Origin: Amaurobius ferox
Lineage: Eukaryota > Arthropoda > Arachnida > Araneae > Amaurobiidae
Assembly: GCA_951213105.1 (NCBI GenBank)
Contig: OX578146.1
Span: forward strand, 110,566,195-110,630,194
Direction of reading: 5' to 3'
Length of the DNA stretch: 64,000 nt
Shown here: piece after piece, positions 44,704 to 58,210 of the stretch
Layout: the number at the start of each line of letters is the position of its first letter
Position numbering within the stretch: the stretch's first letter is position 1
Made by a program: the position numbers and the translations under genes
Notes under the pieces: generated by a model
What the model saw: the letters and a program-made list of their open reading frames with translations, nothing else
The model's database searches: none
Told to the model about the DNA's origin: nothing

Positions 44704-47700
44704 TATTTAATAAATAAAAAAAAGGGAAATTTACAAAAGTTTCATAGTCCATATGGCTTATGGTTTGGGTTAGAAATATTTATGTAACCAAGATTTCTTT
44801 TCCTTATATGATATTAGGTACTTTTCTGTTAATGAGAAACGACTGTTGTTTACTTTTATGAAGTTAATAAAAATGAATGCGTTAAGTCGTTTACGATTAT
44901 GAAGTTAATATTAAATATTAATAGTAACTATTGGCATCTATGAACTAATGGTTAAAAGGGTACTTTTAACTTTGTATACCACAGTTTTTTCTGCGTTGTG
45001 GAACCAAAAATGTAAGAATCGTGTGCTAATTACTTTTATATATTAATACTAATTGTATAATTAACAGCTAACTATTACTAACAGAATATACAGATTCAGA
45101 TGCAATTGGTTAATATAGAAGAATGATTAGTTTTAATGCTTAGTAAATATTGACGATTGACAAATAGATTAATTATTTATTTTTTGCTTAAAGATTATAA
45201 AGTTAATACTTATGGACTTTGTAATGTGACAATTGTTTCGTCCTCACATTTAAGAGGGAAGTACCATAATTTTGTTAACCAATGAATGTAAATTATTTAG
45301 GATTTTATAAGGCTACTAATATGTCAAAGACGAGGAAACTATTACCATTAAAAATTAAGTTGCAACTTTTTTTTAATAAGTTTTATTTTCATGTTAGACA
45401 ATTATCATATAGATCATAAGAGGAATATTCAATTAACCGGTATTTCAATAAGCGGGTTTAACTGTACATGACAAATCATTGAAGATATTGATCTCTATAG
45501 TGGAAAATACTGTTGATATTACAAATGCATGCAATCAATCGGTCAATTTATGTGGTTAATGCCTTACAACATAAACGTATGAGTGGATAATAGAAATTCA
45601 TGCAAGCATTAGAGTTTTTCATTTTCACTCTTTTGTTGGTTGTAATTTATGTAAGTTTTGTTAAGAAAAAAACCTTTATATAGTAAAAAAAATCAGTATG
45701 TAAAAATTTATGAGAGTTATCTCTTTTTCTGTAAACATTTTTATTGAAAATCATTAAACATGAAATATATAAATGTTCGTTTTTTAATTCTTGTATTGTA
45801 TGTCACCAATAATTTATAATAATCTTTTAAGAGGATATTTTCCCTCCAGTCGCTTGTTTTATTTCCTCCATATTAACTTACGTAAAATAGTCTCTAACCT
45901 CCAGTTCATTCATAGTTCTAGAAATTTTTCTTGCTGTTTTTTGTCGAGCATAGATTATGAGAACAGGAAAATTTGTACTTTTTTAAAAAAATCTATAAAA
46001 TAATTAGAAGTATTTCTAATATTTTTGTTAAACGGATGCGTTACTTTTTGATAAATATAAAAAAAAATACTTCTAATCATTTTACTGATTTTTTTTAAAA
46101 ATCATGAACTTTTATCTTTTCAGTATCTATGCTTAACAATAAACAGCGGGGAAAAATCCTAAAAAATAACGAGTGAGAGGTTAGGGACTTTTTTTATAGG
46201 GGAAAATTAAATAAACAGCTGAATTTCACTCAAACATAAACCTCCACATAACTATCACTATCTGACATAGCACGAAAATAATGCCTATGACTAAAATTCT
46301 TTTCTGTGATAAGCAGAATGTGACGTATCTACCACTTTCTTGAAATTACTTTTTTGTTTAATAAATTTAAAGATTTAGAAAACAATTAAAAGGAAAAGCT
46401 ACAAATACCATCAAGATCTAACACGTTTTCATACTCATTTTAATTCAATGAACATTTAAAATAGTGAAACATTCCTCGTTCATAAAAATTAGAAATTCAA
46501 ATAATTTATTATCATAACTTTTTTATTGCATGTTGTCAGACTTATGACTGTGCCGCTCTTGGACATTAATATTTGTGCTGCCCCTTGGCATTGACATCTA
46601 TGTCGCCGCCCATATAATTGATATATACTTTTCACATAATATATTTATTGCTTTTATTACACCATATGCATAAATTTACTGTTCCATATATTAACGCATT
46701 TACTAAGTAGTTTCATTTTTTGCTCCATATACAAATAGATTTGCATTCCTAGAATTACAAATTAATGTGTTTGTTGTGCTTTTAATTATACTAGAACTGC
46801 TTTCTATATACACAAAAATATATTTGAAATTTGCAATTGACAGTAATCGAAAAAGAACGATTGCATGCTGAATTTTCCTATGTCTTCGATTCAGAGAAAT
46901 TTGGAATATTAATTTGAATTGCATACGTGACGTATTAATATGTATTCATAATACATGGTATCCTAAGTACATGAAGTTGTTACGACACATCCTTTCAAAT
47001 CAGGGATACATATTCCCAAGACAAAACAGTGAGTCCAAAATTCTGGATTTATTGGAAAAAATGATTTTATTTAAAAACACCAATAAGAACAAACAGGTAC
47101 AATTTACAGCTAATTACACTATATAGTTATCTTACAAGATCGTAAAACTACTGGCAGGTACAATAAAACAGTAATTAAATGCTCAACTAACTCACAACTT
47201 AGCTTCGGAAAGTCGCCAAGTTAGCGAGATTTTGCCAAATCTGGCACCAAGGTCAATAAAAATGTCGCTAAGTTCTTTAGACAACCCTACCTTCACATGG
47301 TTGTCTTGCCTGTAAATGTGTTTTCTCCCTGTTGGGAAACAGTATGCCAAGAAATATATTACACATTTGTAAGTCTCCTAACTTATTTTTCCTGTAATAT
47401 AGGGGAAGTTTGATGCAGTTTTCATAAAATATTTTTTTTTCTTTTTATGCAAAGTTTATTTAAATAATATTAAAGTCTAAATTATAAAATGTACTTTTGC
47501 TTTCATGATATAATTGTTTTCAATTTATTAAAGTTGTTAGTTTCAGTTTATACCGATCAATTACAATCATAATAAACTTCCCCAACAGTAATAAGTTTTG
47601 ATACATATTTTTACTTTCCCTATATACATAGTATAATATATAGGAGGAAGTATTGTAATAGAGTCGAAAATTCGAATTCGAGTTTTCAGAAGAGCATATT

Positions 47701-50316
47701 TGCATATTTTAAGCATCACTGAACTCGAATCGAACGTTTTTGAAGCGATGTCTGCGTGTGTATGTACGTTAGTGTGTATATGTATGCTGTGTGTATGTAA
47801 GTTATTGTGTGTGTCTGTGGACGCTATATCTCACAAACGGAGCTTTTCAAAAAGACTGTGGTATAGTTATTATAATCAGTAAATACTGGAACCCTGCGGA
47901 TGTAAAACGCGGTTAGATACCGCCCCCCCCCCCCCCCATTTTCGATTGAATATTTAAAAAAATCAAAGAAATCAGGACCTTTAAAAAGTGATCGATAAAT
48001 AATTATATCCGACGTAATTTTTCATTAGAAAACGAATAAGATCAATTTCAGAACACTGGCAGAACTGTGCTCGAGATATTGTACGCTTTTCAAATACATT
48101 TATCAAAAAATTACACAAAATTAAAAAAAAAATAGTGAATATCATCTAAGATTCACTTTCCACGTGCAATATTATGTAATAAACCTGTTAGCATCCTTCT
48201 TGTGGATCTAGTTCATTCCATTCAAGAGAAATTTTTTATGCACTAATTTTGTATTTTGACTTCAAAAAATTCGTCAATAGTAATTTATTTCATGGAATAG
48301 TCATTAATAGCTAATTGCATGTTGATGAGGATATTTCACGCGAGTATGAATAGGTCACTTTGGACTCGTAAGTTGCTAAAAGCGCCTAATTTCAATGTAT
48401 GTAATATTAAATCAATGCCAAAAGTATCATACTGTGGATCTTCATTATTTGCGCTGCGAAAAAAAAAAACCAAAAAAAAAAACCCTACCCTGACAGAATA
48501 CAAATCGAAAAAATAAATCTTTCAGTATCTGACTTGTCTAATCTGACTCGTCACTATCTTATTTGATGAATTTAAATACTTGACTTCTTTTTATTTTTAA
48601 TAGACTTACAAGGCTATAAATAGATACCTACACGAATCTTAATTAATTTTTAGTATTTTAAAACAATGTACTGAGGTAATTAATAAATATATTGGAAAAT
48701 ACTTGAATATTGTATTGTATCAAATTTCCTCAAATCTCGTGTATGATACATTTGCGATCCTTTTTATTTTTTCGCTATTTGATTTAGGTCCTCTTCCATA
48801 AACAGTAATTTAGTTACTATCTTAAATTGTACAGTCTTCTGGCGAATTCCTTTTATGTAACAATAACTACAAGGGTATGCTATTTAGCTCCTGCAAATTA
48901 TATGCAATTATATTTCAAGATAATTAAATACTAAGTTTAAAAATAGAAATATCAAAATTGCCCATAAACATCAAATCTAAACTGAGAAGAATCTAGTGGC
49001 TCATTACTTTTTACGTCTGGACCACATGACCGTTTTCCGAATTACATTTCAAACATATTTGTAGAATTTTAGGTGTTATCTATCATATCACCCCTACTGT
49101 TTATAATATTTTCTATCCTTGATACATTTGCGATCCTTTTTATTTTTTCGCTATTTGATTTTGTGTTTGTTTTTATCAATGTAAAATATATTTGTGCACT
49201 GCATATTTCCAACATTTGGCTTTTCACACTCCTTCCATTAAAATTAGCCGCCTAGTAGGCTTATTGGGAAATCCGTCATTTTTCCCCCTTTGCTCTAAAA
49301 GTTAAACAAGGAAATCTATCTTGGAGAAATCTAAACGAAATACCCCATAGGGGACACAGAACCTGCCCATCTTTCTCATTCTTATCTTGATCTGTTATTC
49401 AGGAACAAGTGACAGGGCATATCACCTGGCACGCGCATGCAGTTGAAAAAAAAAATAAATAAAAAGCCCTTTTATAGGGTTGCCATAAATATGTCGTGCA
49501 GATGACGTAACTCGCCAAGATTGGCACCATTTCAGTTTCTAAATCAAGTGGGATCGACCAACACAGTTAATATTTAAAAACTCGCGAAGATCAGTAAAAT
49601 ATGGAATCATCTTAAATTTGGAAAATGAAATGATTAAATGAGGGGAGATTATGTGGATTTTTTCGGGGGCTAACACCAAAAATGTTGGCGCCTCCCAGGT
49701 TTGCATGATTCTTATAACTAGACTCGTAGCAAAAATGGCTAGATTTAATACATACTCATTATAAGTAGTTCAAAAAAACTTATGATGAGCAATGAAAGAA
49801 TGAATGAAAGTGATTTTACGGCTAGATTTACCTTATCTTGGGTGCTTATGGTTTGAAAAAGGCTAAATTGGCAAATGATGTCTCCCTCCTCTCAAATTTG
49901 TAAACAAGCCACTGAGCATAAATTTAGGAATCACTCATTATTCCTTATCTCCTTTACCACATTCTACTAAATAAATGTGTAGATATTTCCATGCCTATTC
50001 TTTATGAGCTGTATTTCAATACAGTTTATCATTTTAAAATAACGTCTGCAGACTAGGAATGTTATCTGTTAAATCCAGTAGCGTCGTCAGAAAAAAAAAT
50101 TGTAGGGGAGTAACAACCAAATATTTTGTTTTCCATTCCAAATTTAAGGGTTCTTGAGGGGAGGGGGGGGGGAGGGGAATATGGATCTAGAATGGTTGAA
50201 AAAAAAAATTTTTTTTTTCGGGTATTCAACAGGTTAACAGTAAACAAGAAAGATCCGTCATGCATAAATCATTGATTATGAAACCATAGATATCCAACTT
50301 CAATGCAATTTTATAT
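44704..50316. other. Intergenic AT-rich region
   Basis: No gene is recognised. A 15-C run lies at 47923-47937, preceded by a GT-rich segment (47750-47820) that reads atatctcacaaacgg, probably part of a dispersed repeat. A 42-bp exact direct repeat lies at 48744-48785 and 49120-49161. The minus-strand open frame at 50062-50265 overlaps a G-run and is not convincing. Confidence 0.6.
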
Positions 50317-50615
50317 AAACATCTCTAAAATGCGATACATTCCTCGGTAATATTTTTTAAAATTATCACAATACTACATTAATTTATTATATTTGAAAAC
50401 TTAAAACGTCATCGAAAAAAATGAACTTCATTCAAATGACGGCATTGAAATATAAATTGCCTGGTTTAAACATCTCTAAAATGCGATACATTCCTCGGTA
50501 ATAGTTTTAAAATTTTCATAATACTACAATAATATATTATATTTGAAAACTTCATCGAAAACAAATGAACTTTATTCAAAAGAAGTCATTGAAATATAAA
50601 TCGCCTGGTTCTCTC
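50317..50615. repeat. 151-bp tandem duplication
   Basis: The segment aaacatctctaaaatgcgat starts at 50317 and 50468. Both units continue through cattcctcggtaata, tatttgaaaac, atgaact and cattgaaatataaat to gcctggtt. A third, partial and diverged copy follows at about 50690-50770. Confidence 0.85.
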
Positions 50616-51798
50616 TGTAAAACCAGCATTTCATTCATAAACATTTTTCCATTCATTTCATTCATCACAATAATATAATAATTTTATTTATTTAAAAACT
50701 TAAAACCATGGAGGTACAAGTAATTTAACTCTATGCTTAAAACTTCATCGAAAAAATCGTCTGGTTCTCTGTGTAAAATCAATGAATGTTTCATTTATAT
50801 CAGCTATATTGCAGACTCCATGAACTAAATAATTTTGCGTTAAAGAAATGCAGAAATTCTTATACAACTCATTCTACATCTTTTGGTGTTTACATTCTCC
50901 ATAAGTGAAAATTAGGCTTCGTTGTAGAAATAATCAAAGTTTGATGATCATTTAAACTCAAATATATTGTAATTGCGTTGTTTCAGTATGTAGATGCATT
51001 GAATTTAAGCAAAAATAAAGCGGTTTTAGGACGGATACAACACTAAATATGAATTAAAAGAAATCACGATTTTGACACTAGATGGATGCCATATTTTATT
51101 TTGAAGTGGGTTACGTGATCTCTTCAAGGGTGCAATTATTATTTTAATTTTTATTTAAAAAACTACTGAATATATTTTGCTGAAATTTTTTTTATATATT
51201 TTATGGGATAAGTTGAATATTTCCTAAAACGTTCGAAGCAATTTGTGAATTTTAAATTCGCTTAAAAAATGTTTGAAAAATTAGGTCCCATAGGGTTCAA
51301 CGTATTTCATTTTTTCAACCTGGGTTCAAAACTAATTGGGTAATATTATTCATTTATATTGCCATAGGTCCCACAGACTTTTTGAACAACATACTAAAAT
51401 TTCATTTTGATAAAGTAATTTTTACGGCAGTTATCGTGCTAAAGGACAGACAGACAGAATGAACAAAGTCATAAACACTTTTCAACTATGTTGCAAAGTG
51501 TCAAAAATAAAAGACTATGTTGCGAAGTGTCAATAATAAGACAAGTTTGTCTTTGGACATTAATGCATGTGTGCAAACTTCCTAATTTTAAAATGCTCGA
51601 AATGTCATTAAATTCTGAAAATCAGAAATTACTCTGGCTATTTGAGCATATCTTAATCGCCTACCATACTTGAAGAAAATCTAAGCAAATATATAAGGCA
51701 GTCAAAGAAATAGTGTGCTAAAAATTCTATAAATTGAAGAAATATTATTTGTTTATTGATTGATATAGATATCCGAAAATTTAAAATAAAAGATAAAT
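50616..51798. other. Intergenic region
   Basis: AT-rich sequence with a short gacagacagac run near 51449 that probably belongs to a dispersed repeat. No gene is recognised. Confidence 0.5.
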
Positions 51799-52250
51799 TA
51801 CACTGTTCAACAGGTAAAATTTCACAGGGGTAAAAATATCCGCCCTTTATAGATTTCGGGTCCGCTGAACACGAAAATTACGCTTAAAATTGCCTCCTGG
51901 CTCTGGTTTTTAAAATTTCACTGTTTACACTTTACATACAAGGCTATGGGAATACAATAGTACGAATAACAGTCAACAATCTTTTCTTTTTATGCACGCA
52001 GTCTTTTCCCCTGTCGCTTGTGGGGAACGTCCGGAAAATCTTTCTGGATCATCCAGCAGGATCATCCAGCACGTATCGTAATTATAACGCCCCATAGCGT
52101 TACATGTAAAATGTAAACAGTGCAATTACTCAAGACTCTGAACCAGGAGATAATTTTAGGGTGATATTCGTGTTCAGAGACCCAAAATTTATAAAAGGTG
52201 GCTACTTTCATTTTGGTAAAAAACAAAAACTGAAAAATTGTTGAACAGTA
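51799..52250. mobile_element. MITE with long inverted repeats and TA flanks
   Basis: The ends cactgttcaaca (51801) and tgttgaacag (52239-52248) are inverted and TA-flanked. Inverted similarity continues for about 130 bp per side; for example gaacacgaaaattacgctta pairs with the complement of tagggtgatattcgtgttc, and actgtttacactttacat with atgtaaaatgtaaacagt. The centre has a duplicated ggatcatccagca. No coding frame is seen. TA flanks suggest Tc1/mariner mobilisation, which is inferred. Confidence 0.75.
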
Positions 52251-55200
52251 TTACAAAAGTAATTGAAAAACAAAATTAAGATCAATTTATAATAAAAGAA
52301 ATTTGCAAACAATTTACAGGTGGTAAACATAACATTTTAAGATGGTAAATATACTATGTATAGGTGACAAGCACATGAATGTTTACAGGCGGAAAAACTA
52401 ATAATTTCTTAAAGCCCCCCCCCCCCCCCCCATTGATTGCACCTTTATCCAATAAATTATTTAGGCGATATATTTGGGAGCATTATAAAATTTATTTGAA
52501 AGTAACCTGTAATAATAAACGAGAGTATTTGCTCGTTTGTTACGCGCGTAGCGGAAAAATCCAAGCTACAGACAGCCACGAAATTCGGTACAAAAGTGAG
52601 TGAGGCCTTGCGACGATGTACTTCAAAAGAAATATCTTTTTAATTCGAATTGGTTAAGTTATTTAATGTTGAAGCAGAATTTCGAGCGATTTTCATATAT
52701 ATATCGGTCCTTTAGCGATTGGAAATATTATCGTAGAGTTTCAATGTTAACACTATCGGAAAAGATCGAAAAACGCTCTTCCCAACGAGCTGCGCTGAAC
52801 TCATACATTATTATTATTAGTTTTTTAAGTGTTACAGTCATTATTATTAATATTTTTAACTTTGAAATTAACGTTTCAGTAAGGATTTCCTAATATTCTG
52901 CAGCGTTTGAGTTTTAAAATTCACTTTGTGACTTGCCGCGTTAGAAACAAATATACGTTGAAATGTTGTTTTATTTTAGTATTGTAGTGCCTTTTTTTTT
53001 AATCTGAAGGGGGGGGGGGGGGTGACTTCAGTAATTATTTATTCCGGCGTTAATACTCATTTAGTCTCTTGTATAATACTCATTTAATCTCTTGTATAAT
53101 ACTCATTTAGTCTCTTGTCTATTACAATTTCAGCTAAACTTAGTAATCATGTAATGAAAATACAAGGAGATAGTGGGAGTACTTATTGATGAGTTTAGAT
53201 ACATCTGCGTTTCTATACACTTCTTGAAATTTCTCATGTGGCCCTTGTAGAAACCATGGAGATTGTTTGACCAAAAGTATCAACATAATTAAGAAGACTT
53301 TCATGCTGTAATAAAATCAGCGATAACTAGCCAAATATTGCTCTCCAACTGACAGGTGACTTTTCTGCCAGCTGTTCCACGCGCTAGACGGGCAGATGTT
53401 TGTGCTCCAGGGGTAAACTGGACCATTTAAATATCCGAAAGTGCAGATGGTATAGAACCCGTAAAAGGGGCCACGCTCATATGGTGAGGGGAGAATGTAT
53501 AGGTTAAAGAGCTGTGTGAGTAATACTTCAATTGAAGCATATCCTAGTACTGTTTGTGAAAAAGCTTATTTATTATAAAGAAGGTTAGCTATGGTAAAAA
53601 ATAATAAAGAGGGTGGGGATTTCACTTTATTGAAGAAGCAAAAATTTGGTTTGAAATGTCTACTTCGAATTTTTAAAGTTGTCATGTGAAAGATTTTCCT
53701 GCATTTGGTTTATTGTCTCTCTATAAATTCTATATTCAATGAATTGTGCATGTTTCTCACTTTTTTTTTTTTCAAAAATGTATATTTATGCATGTTTCAT
53801 AGTCTTGATCCATGCAGGTCAAGATTGCAATGGTACAGACAATTTTAAATACGGTGTATATGTGGAGAGCAATGTTAGAAGGATATCATTGTATCTGACC
53901 TAATTAAGCTTGGGTTAGTTTGAATCATAATGGAATTTTTTAAGAAAACTTTTTTGCAAGCACCATGAAACAGATATCTCGTGCAAATTTTGCAGTAGTT
54001 TACCACCTTTTAGAGAGCAGGGATGATATCACTACTGGGCTTACTGGAGTACAACAATTTGCACTAAGTATCTTAGTGTGATCCAAAATATTTTGTCTCC
54101 ACGAGTATATTTATAAGGTTTCAGATTATAAGTATACTCAGATTTTTCAGGTAGCTCAGATTTCACACTTGATTGCAATTTTCTACATAGATCTTAAAAG
54201 TAAGTCCTTGTTATACTAAAATAATTTACAATATGATTGACAAAAGGGTAAAGATTAAGAAATGTCCAATTGTTTTAATGATAAAGGGTAGCTTTCATAA
54301 AACAACAAAAACACAAATAATTACAGAAAGAAACATTAAGTTTGGTAAAAATTAAATTATAAAGAAAAAATACTATTTCTGTTTTCAATGAGGTTTTTGG
54401 ATATTATATTTTGATTTTGCATTCACAAGTTCATTAATTTGTTGTTGATGTAACAAGACAAATTAGTTTTCTGACATGATTATGCATGAGAACAGAAACA
54501 TACTTAGTTTTACCAAGTTCATAATTGAGAATGTTTGCACCCACACAGATGTAAACTGAGGTGGAGCTACAGTAAATAGCCAAGGTGTGAAATTGGTGTC
54601 CCCTTCTCTTACACGTAGAAAATCAAATCCAGATGAAAAAGTTGTGTAATATACCATATATATATATACCATACTTTCCTTTTAGTTGCGACAATTTAAC
54701 TCCTTACATGCAAGTCGAAAGAAAATTGAAACAAATAACGGAGCAAAACACAAGAGAAATCACTTTTTGGTGTTCTATAGTCAAACACAGGACCCTTATA
54801 CCCTTATACACAAATCTATAATAATAAAGGAAGATGTTTATCTGTAGAGAAAAATCTAAACATTGTAAACATACGGAATTTGGTATACATGTACTTCAGG
54901 ACCTGGGACAATACAACTCGGTGAGATTTTTTAAAAATTCAAATTAGTTTTTGTCATTTTAAGTTAAAAAATTTCCCATTCATGGCAGATTTATATCATG
55001 AATATACGGTTCTATTGCATGATAGCACCATCTGGTATATCATACCTTAAATACGAATCACAGGGAATTTCAGCAATCAGTGAAGTATTTATATAACCAT
55101 TATCAAACTGCGCCATACAATTGCTTGGTTGTGAATGGAGAAAATTGAGTGCGGGAATGAATTTATGCAAAACAGGCATTTCGGAAATTGATTTGTGTCA

Positions 55201-55400
55201 GGATTTAAAATACAAACTGATAAATACTACACCGGAACTCATGATGAATTCCAAAAAACCAAATAACATTTTAACAATATGCTCTAATAACAAAAATAAA
55301 ATAAAAACTATTGCATCAGAGCACATACGGCTACGTTAACACCTCTCTTTCTAAATCTCGTGCAATGCCAGGTACATTTTCTAATGTATTATAAAATATA
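52251..55400. other. Intergenic region
   Basis: It contains a 17-C run at 52415-52431, a 14-G run at 53009-53022 and a 23-bp minisatellite at 53051-53119. Open frames at 52600-52893 and 55121-55339 have no recognised relatives. Confidence 0.55.
53051..53119. repeat. 23-bp tandem repeat, three copies
   Basis: Three successive units of taatactcatttagtctct plus tgta, with one substitution in the middle copy. Confidence 0.9.
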
Positions 55401-56691
55401 CACTGGCTTCCAAAAGTTAAGCATGGATGGCAAAATCAACAAAAATGGAAAGTGAAGCTTTGATTAACTCAAAATTGAACACGAAAGTAGTAAATGTGTT
55501 TATGCATTAAAGAAAATAAGAATTATGTACAAAGATGAAAAAAATATTTACTTTTCGTAAGTTATATGATGACGTCACATTTGGGTCATTAACAAAATGA
55601 TGTTTAAAGGCAAACAAAATTTACGTGACCACCACGGACCTTCACACAAACTTTACAACAATTTTTCATGCTTTTAATGAGGTGATCAATCATCGCAGAC
55701 GTGAGCAATGGCCATTCCTCCAATAGGGCCATTTCCAACTCTCAAAGACTGGCTGGAGGAGGTAAACGTGCAGAGACAGCACGCATGAAGGTATCCCAAA
55801 GATTTTCCATGGGATTAAGGTCGGGGGAATATGCCGGTCACTCCATACAAGAAATGCCCTCACTTTCCAGGTATTCATCAACCATGTTAGTTCGATGGAG
55901 ATGGGCATTATCGTCCAAAAGGAGGAAATCAGAACCAACTACTGCAGTGTAGAGTCTCGCAAAGGGTCTAGGACTTCATCCAGATACCATGTAGCCGTCA
56001 CAGAACTGCCTTTAAAGATGTGCAGCTCTGTGTGATATCCCATTGAAATTCTAGCCCACACTATGACGCTACCACCTCTGAATGCGTGATGCTCGATGAT
56101 GTTCTTGGCCTGAGTGTGTGTGCCTCATTCTTGCTAGACCCTTACACGCCTATAATTTGATTCTAGGGCAAATCTGGACTCGTTCGTGAACAGGACGTTG
56201 CACCAATCGAGACAGTCCAATTGACATGTTGACAACACAACTTTAATCTTGCCCCTTTAGCTTGGATGGTTAGTGGAACACAAAAACGTGGTACTTGGGC
56301 GTACAGTCCCTTCATGTGGAGCCTTCAGCGCACAGTACTGGCAGATATTGTCTTACCAAGTGCGGTTGCAACCATGGATGTAACAGTTGTGGGTTGATTC
56401 CGCTTGGCTACTATAGCAATATACCGATCATCAGAGGGGGTGGTAACCCTCGGACGACTGGGCACAGATTTCCGGACATCTGTTTGACTTATTTGGAATT
56501 GTTTCCATCACAGAATACTATATTCAGAAGGCTCACTCCCATAGGACCGTATGGCAACATTTTTAACATGGGATGTTGTATAGACACTAGCGCTTGTAAG
56601 ATGGACCAAATCATGTCTGCTAAATTGGCGTGTTATCACTCGCTTGGTGATTTTTTTTAAAAGCGGGCAGAGAAAAAAATTTACAGGACTG
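55401..56691 (-). pseudogene. Nearly full-length inactive Tc1 transposon
   Basis: The 1.29-kb length is normal for Tc1. Ends are tacactggcttccaaaagtt at 55399 and, on the other strand, tacagtcctgtaaattttt near 56692. On the minus strand the transposase can be followed across frames: an N-terminal helix-turn-helix region (56650-56450), DWCNVLFTNESRFALES (about 56150-56215), VIVWARISMGYHTELH, LLLDDNAHLHRTNMVDEYL (about 55903-55920) and YSPDLNPMENLWD (about 55795-55830), ending HVNFVCL and a stop. The spacing from the second Asp to Glu is 34 residues, as in DD34E transposases. The first catalytic Asp is Asn (NESRF), and two in-frame TGA codons (55838-55840 and 55742-55744) interrupt the core, so it is dead. 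Confidence 0.88.
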
Positions 56692-57509
56692 TACTTTTAT
56701 AATTTTTGAAACTATAGAAATGATCAGGATTTAAAAATACATTAATCTGCAACTTAATATATTCATTAGTTTAAGTAAATTTAAATAAACATAGTTATAT
56801 ATTTAATTCAAATAATCACAAAATGGATTAAAAAATAGATGCATTGCATTGTCTCACTGTAAAACATAATGCACAAAAAATTACAATCTAACATACTCAA
56901 AAGATTGAAATATTATATAATATTTTCAGTCTAAAAGGTATACTAGAGTGTTGATTGTTAAATTACTTGATCCTTAATTTGTTCTGGGATACTGATAATA
57001 GACTTTTTTTTTTTTTTTTTAAATATAAAAATATTCTTATAGTAAATATCAAATTTACATAAATGCACTATCAAAGTTGTGAAACTCAATCATTAATTAG
57101 CTGGGGGTGGGGTAAATTTTCCACCATAAGGCACTTGTAAAAATTTTACAAAAATATATACACATACAATATCGCATTCAACTTAATTAGCTCTAAGAAA
57201 AAGCTATCCAAATATCAATTATTGTACATTTTATAAAAATACGGAAAATATCTTTTAGCTAATTATACCACTACCTCTTAAAATTTAGTCTAATTGGCAG
57301 TAATAACATTGCACTAATTTCGTATGATGAACACGTGTATACTTATAAACATGTGTAAACTTATAAACACGTGTATACTTATAATGAACATGTATATAGG
57401 ATGGTAATAACTAATATTTCAATTTTAATAAAAATAAATTACATACCCTGTAACGCAACCAGTTTTCTTTTGGCAATCCATTTCTTGAAATGATCTAATC
57501 ACTTAACAA
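56692..57509. other. Intergenic region
   Basis: AT-rich sequence with a poly-T run at about 57005-57020 and a short 19-bp repeat (aaacacgtgtatacttata variants) at 57327-57390. Nothing else is seen. Confidence 0.6.
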
Positions 57510-58105
57510 ATAATCCTTTTGCATGTTACTCAAACCACGCTACAATGTATGCTACAGGGTTATAACATTGAAAATCGTCTTGGATCCAAACGAGACCAAA
57601 ACAGACCATCACCAAGAGCACGCCAACCCTCATTTTGATCCAATTTTGGGCAATCTCTATGGGCACTGCGAAATCGAGAGTGACAGGTCTGTATATATTA
57701 GTCTGTGGTTTCCATAATCAAGAAATTACCGAATGATCAACGTCAAAGAAAATAGCAACATCATTGAGCGACTGTCCTGCTTTAATGCATCTGACAGCAC
57801 GACAGCGCTCAATATCTGTCATTCATCTTCTTTCAGCCACAGAAACACGAATATCATCAAAAATAATCCTACAAAAGTTATAAACACTTCGTATCTGCAT
57901 TTAAATGCACCTCCTCAAACCCTTCAGAATGCTGGAGTTTTCAATGACGGCCTAATTGGCATATATATCTGGACAGTCAATCGTGAATCGCTGTAACATA
58001 CAATATTTGCATACTGTCATCTACATCCGCAGCGATTTTCAGCCACTCAAATTCAAATACGCTTTCGAAAAACATTGCATGCTTAACGTTTGGAAGTGAG
58101 TGTAG
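57510..58105 (-). pseudogene. Second Tc1 fragment: 5' end and helix-turn-helix
   Basis: On the minus strand the end tacactcacttccaaacgtt (complement at about 58085-58105) closely resembles the end of the Tc1 copy at 55401. About 280 bp later a frame from 57822 reads MTDIERCRAVRCIKAGQSLN then DVAIFFDVDHSVIS, and hits a stop at 57718-57720 just before LWK. This is the first helix-turn-helix region of a Tc1 transposase. Downstream to about 57510 I could not match further transposase blocks, and no catalytic motif is present. Confidence 0.75.
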
Positions 58106-58210
58106 TATTAAACAGAACTGTTTTTGTCCATCTGTAACTCCCAGGGCCGCCAATGAGGGGTGAGGCAAAAGTATGCATTGCATAGGGGCAAGGGTCACAA
58201 ACAATTTATG

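Noticed and set aside
50062..50265. Minus-strand 67-codon frame with a proline run
   Set aside because: The prolines come from a G-run and low-complexity sequence; there is no domain or splice evidence.
26511..55400. Search for CRISPR arrays, rRNA, intact tRNA genes or a second host gene
   Set aside because: No regular repeat-spacer arrays, rRNA-like sequence, intact tRNA or spliceable conserved exons were seen in this AT-rich region.
56295..56660. Plus-strand open frame of 121 codons
   Set aside because: It is antisense to the Tc1 transposase relic, whose conserved blocks lie on the minus strand.
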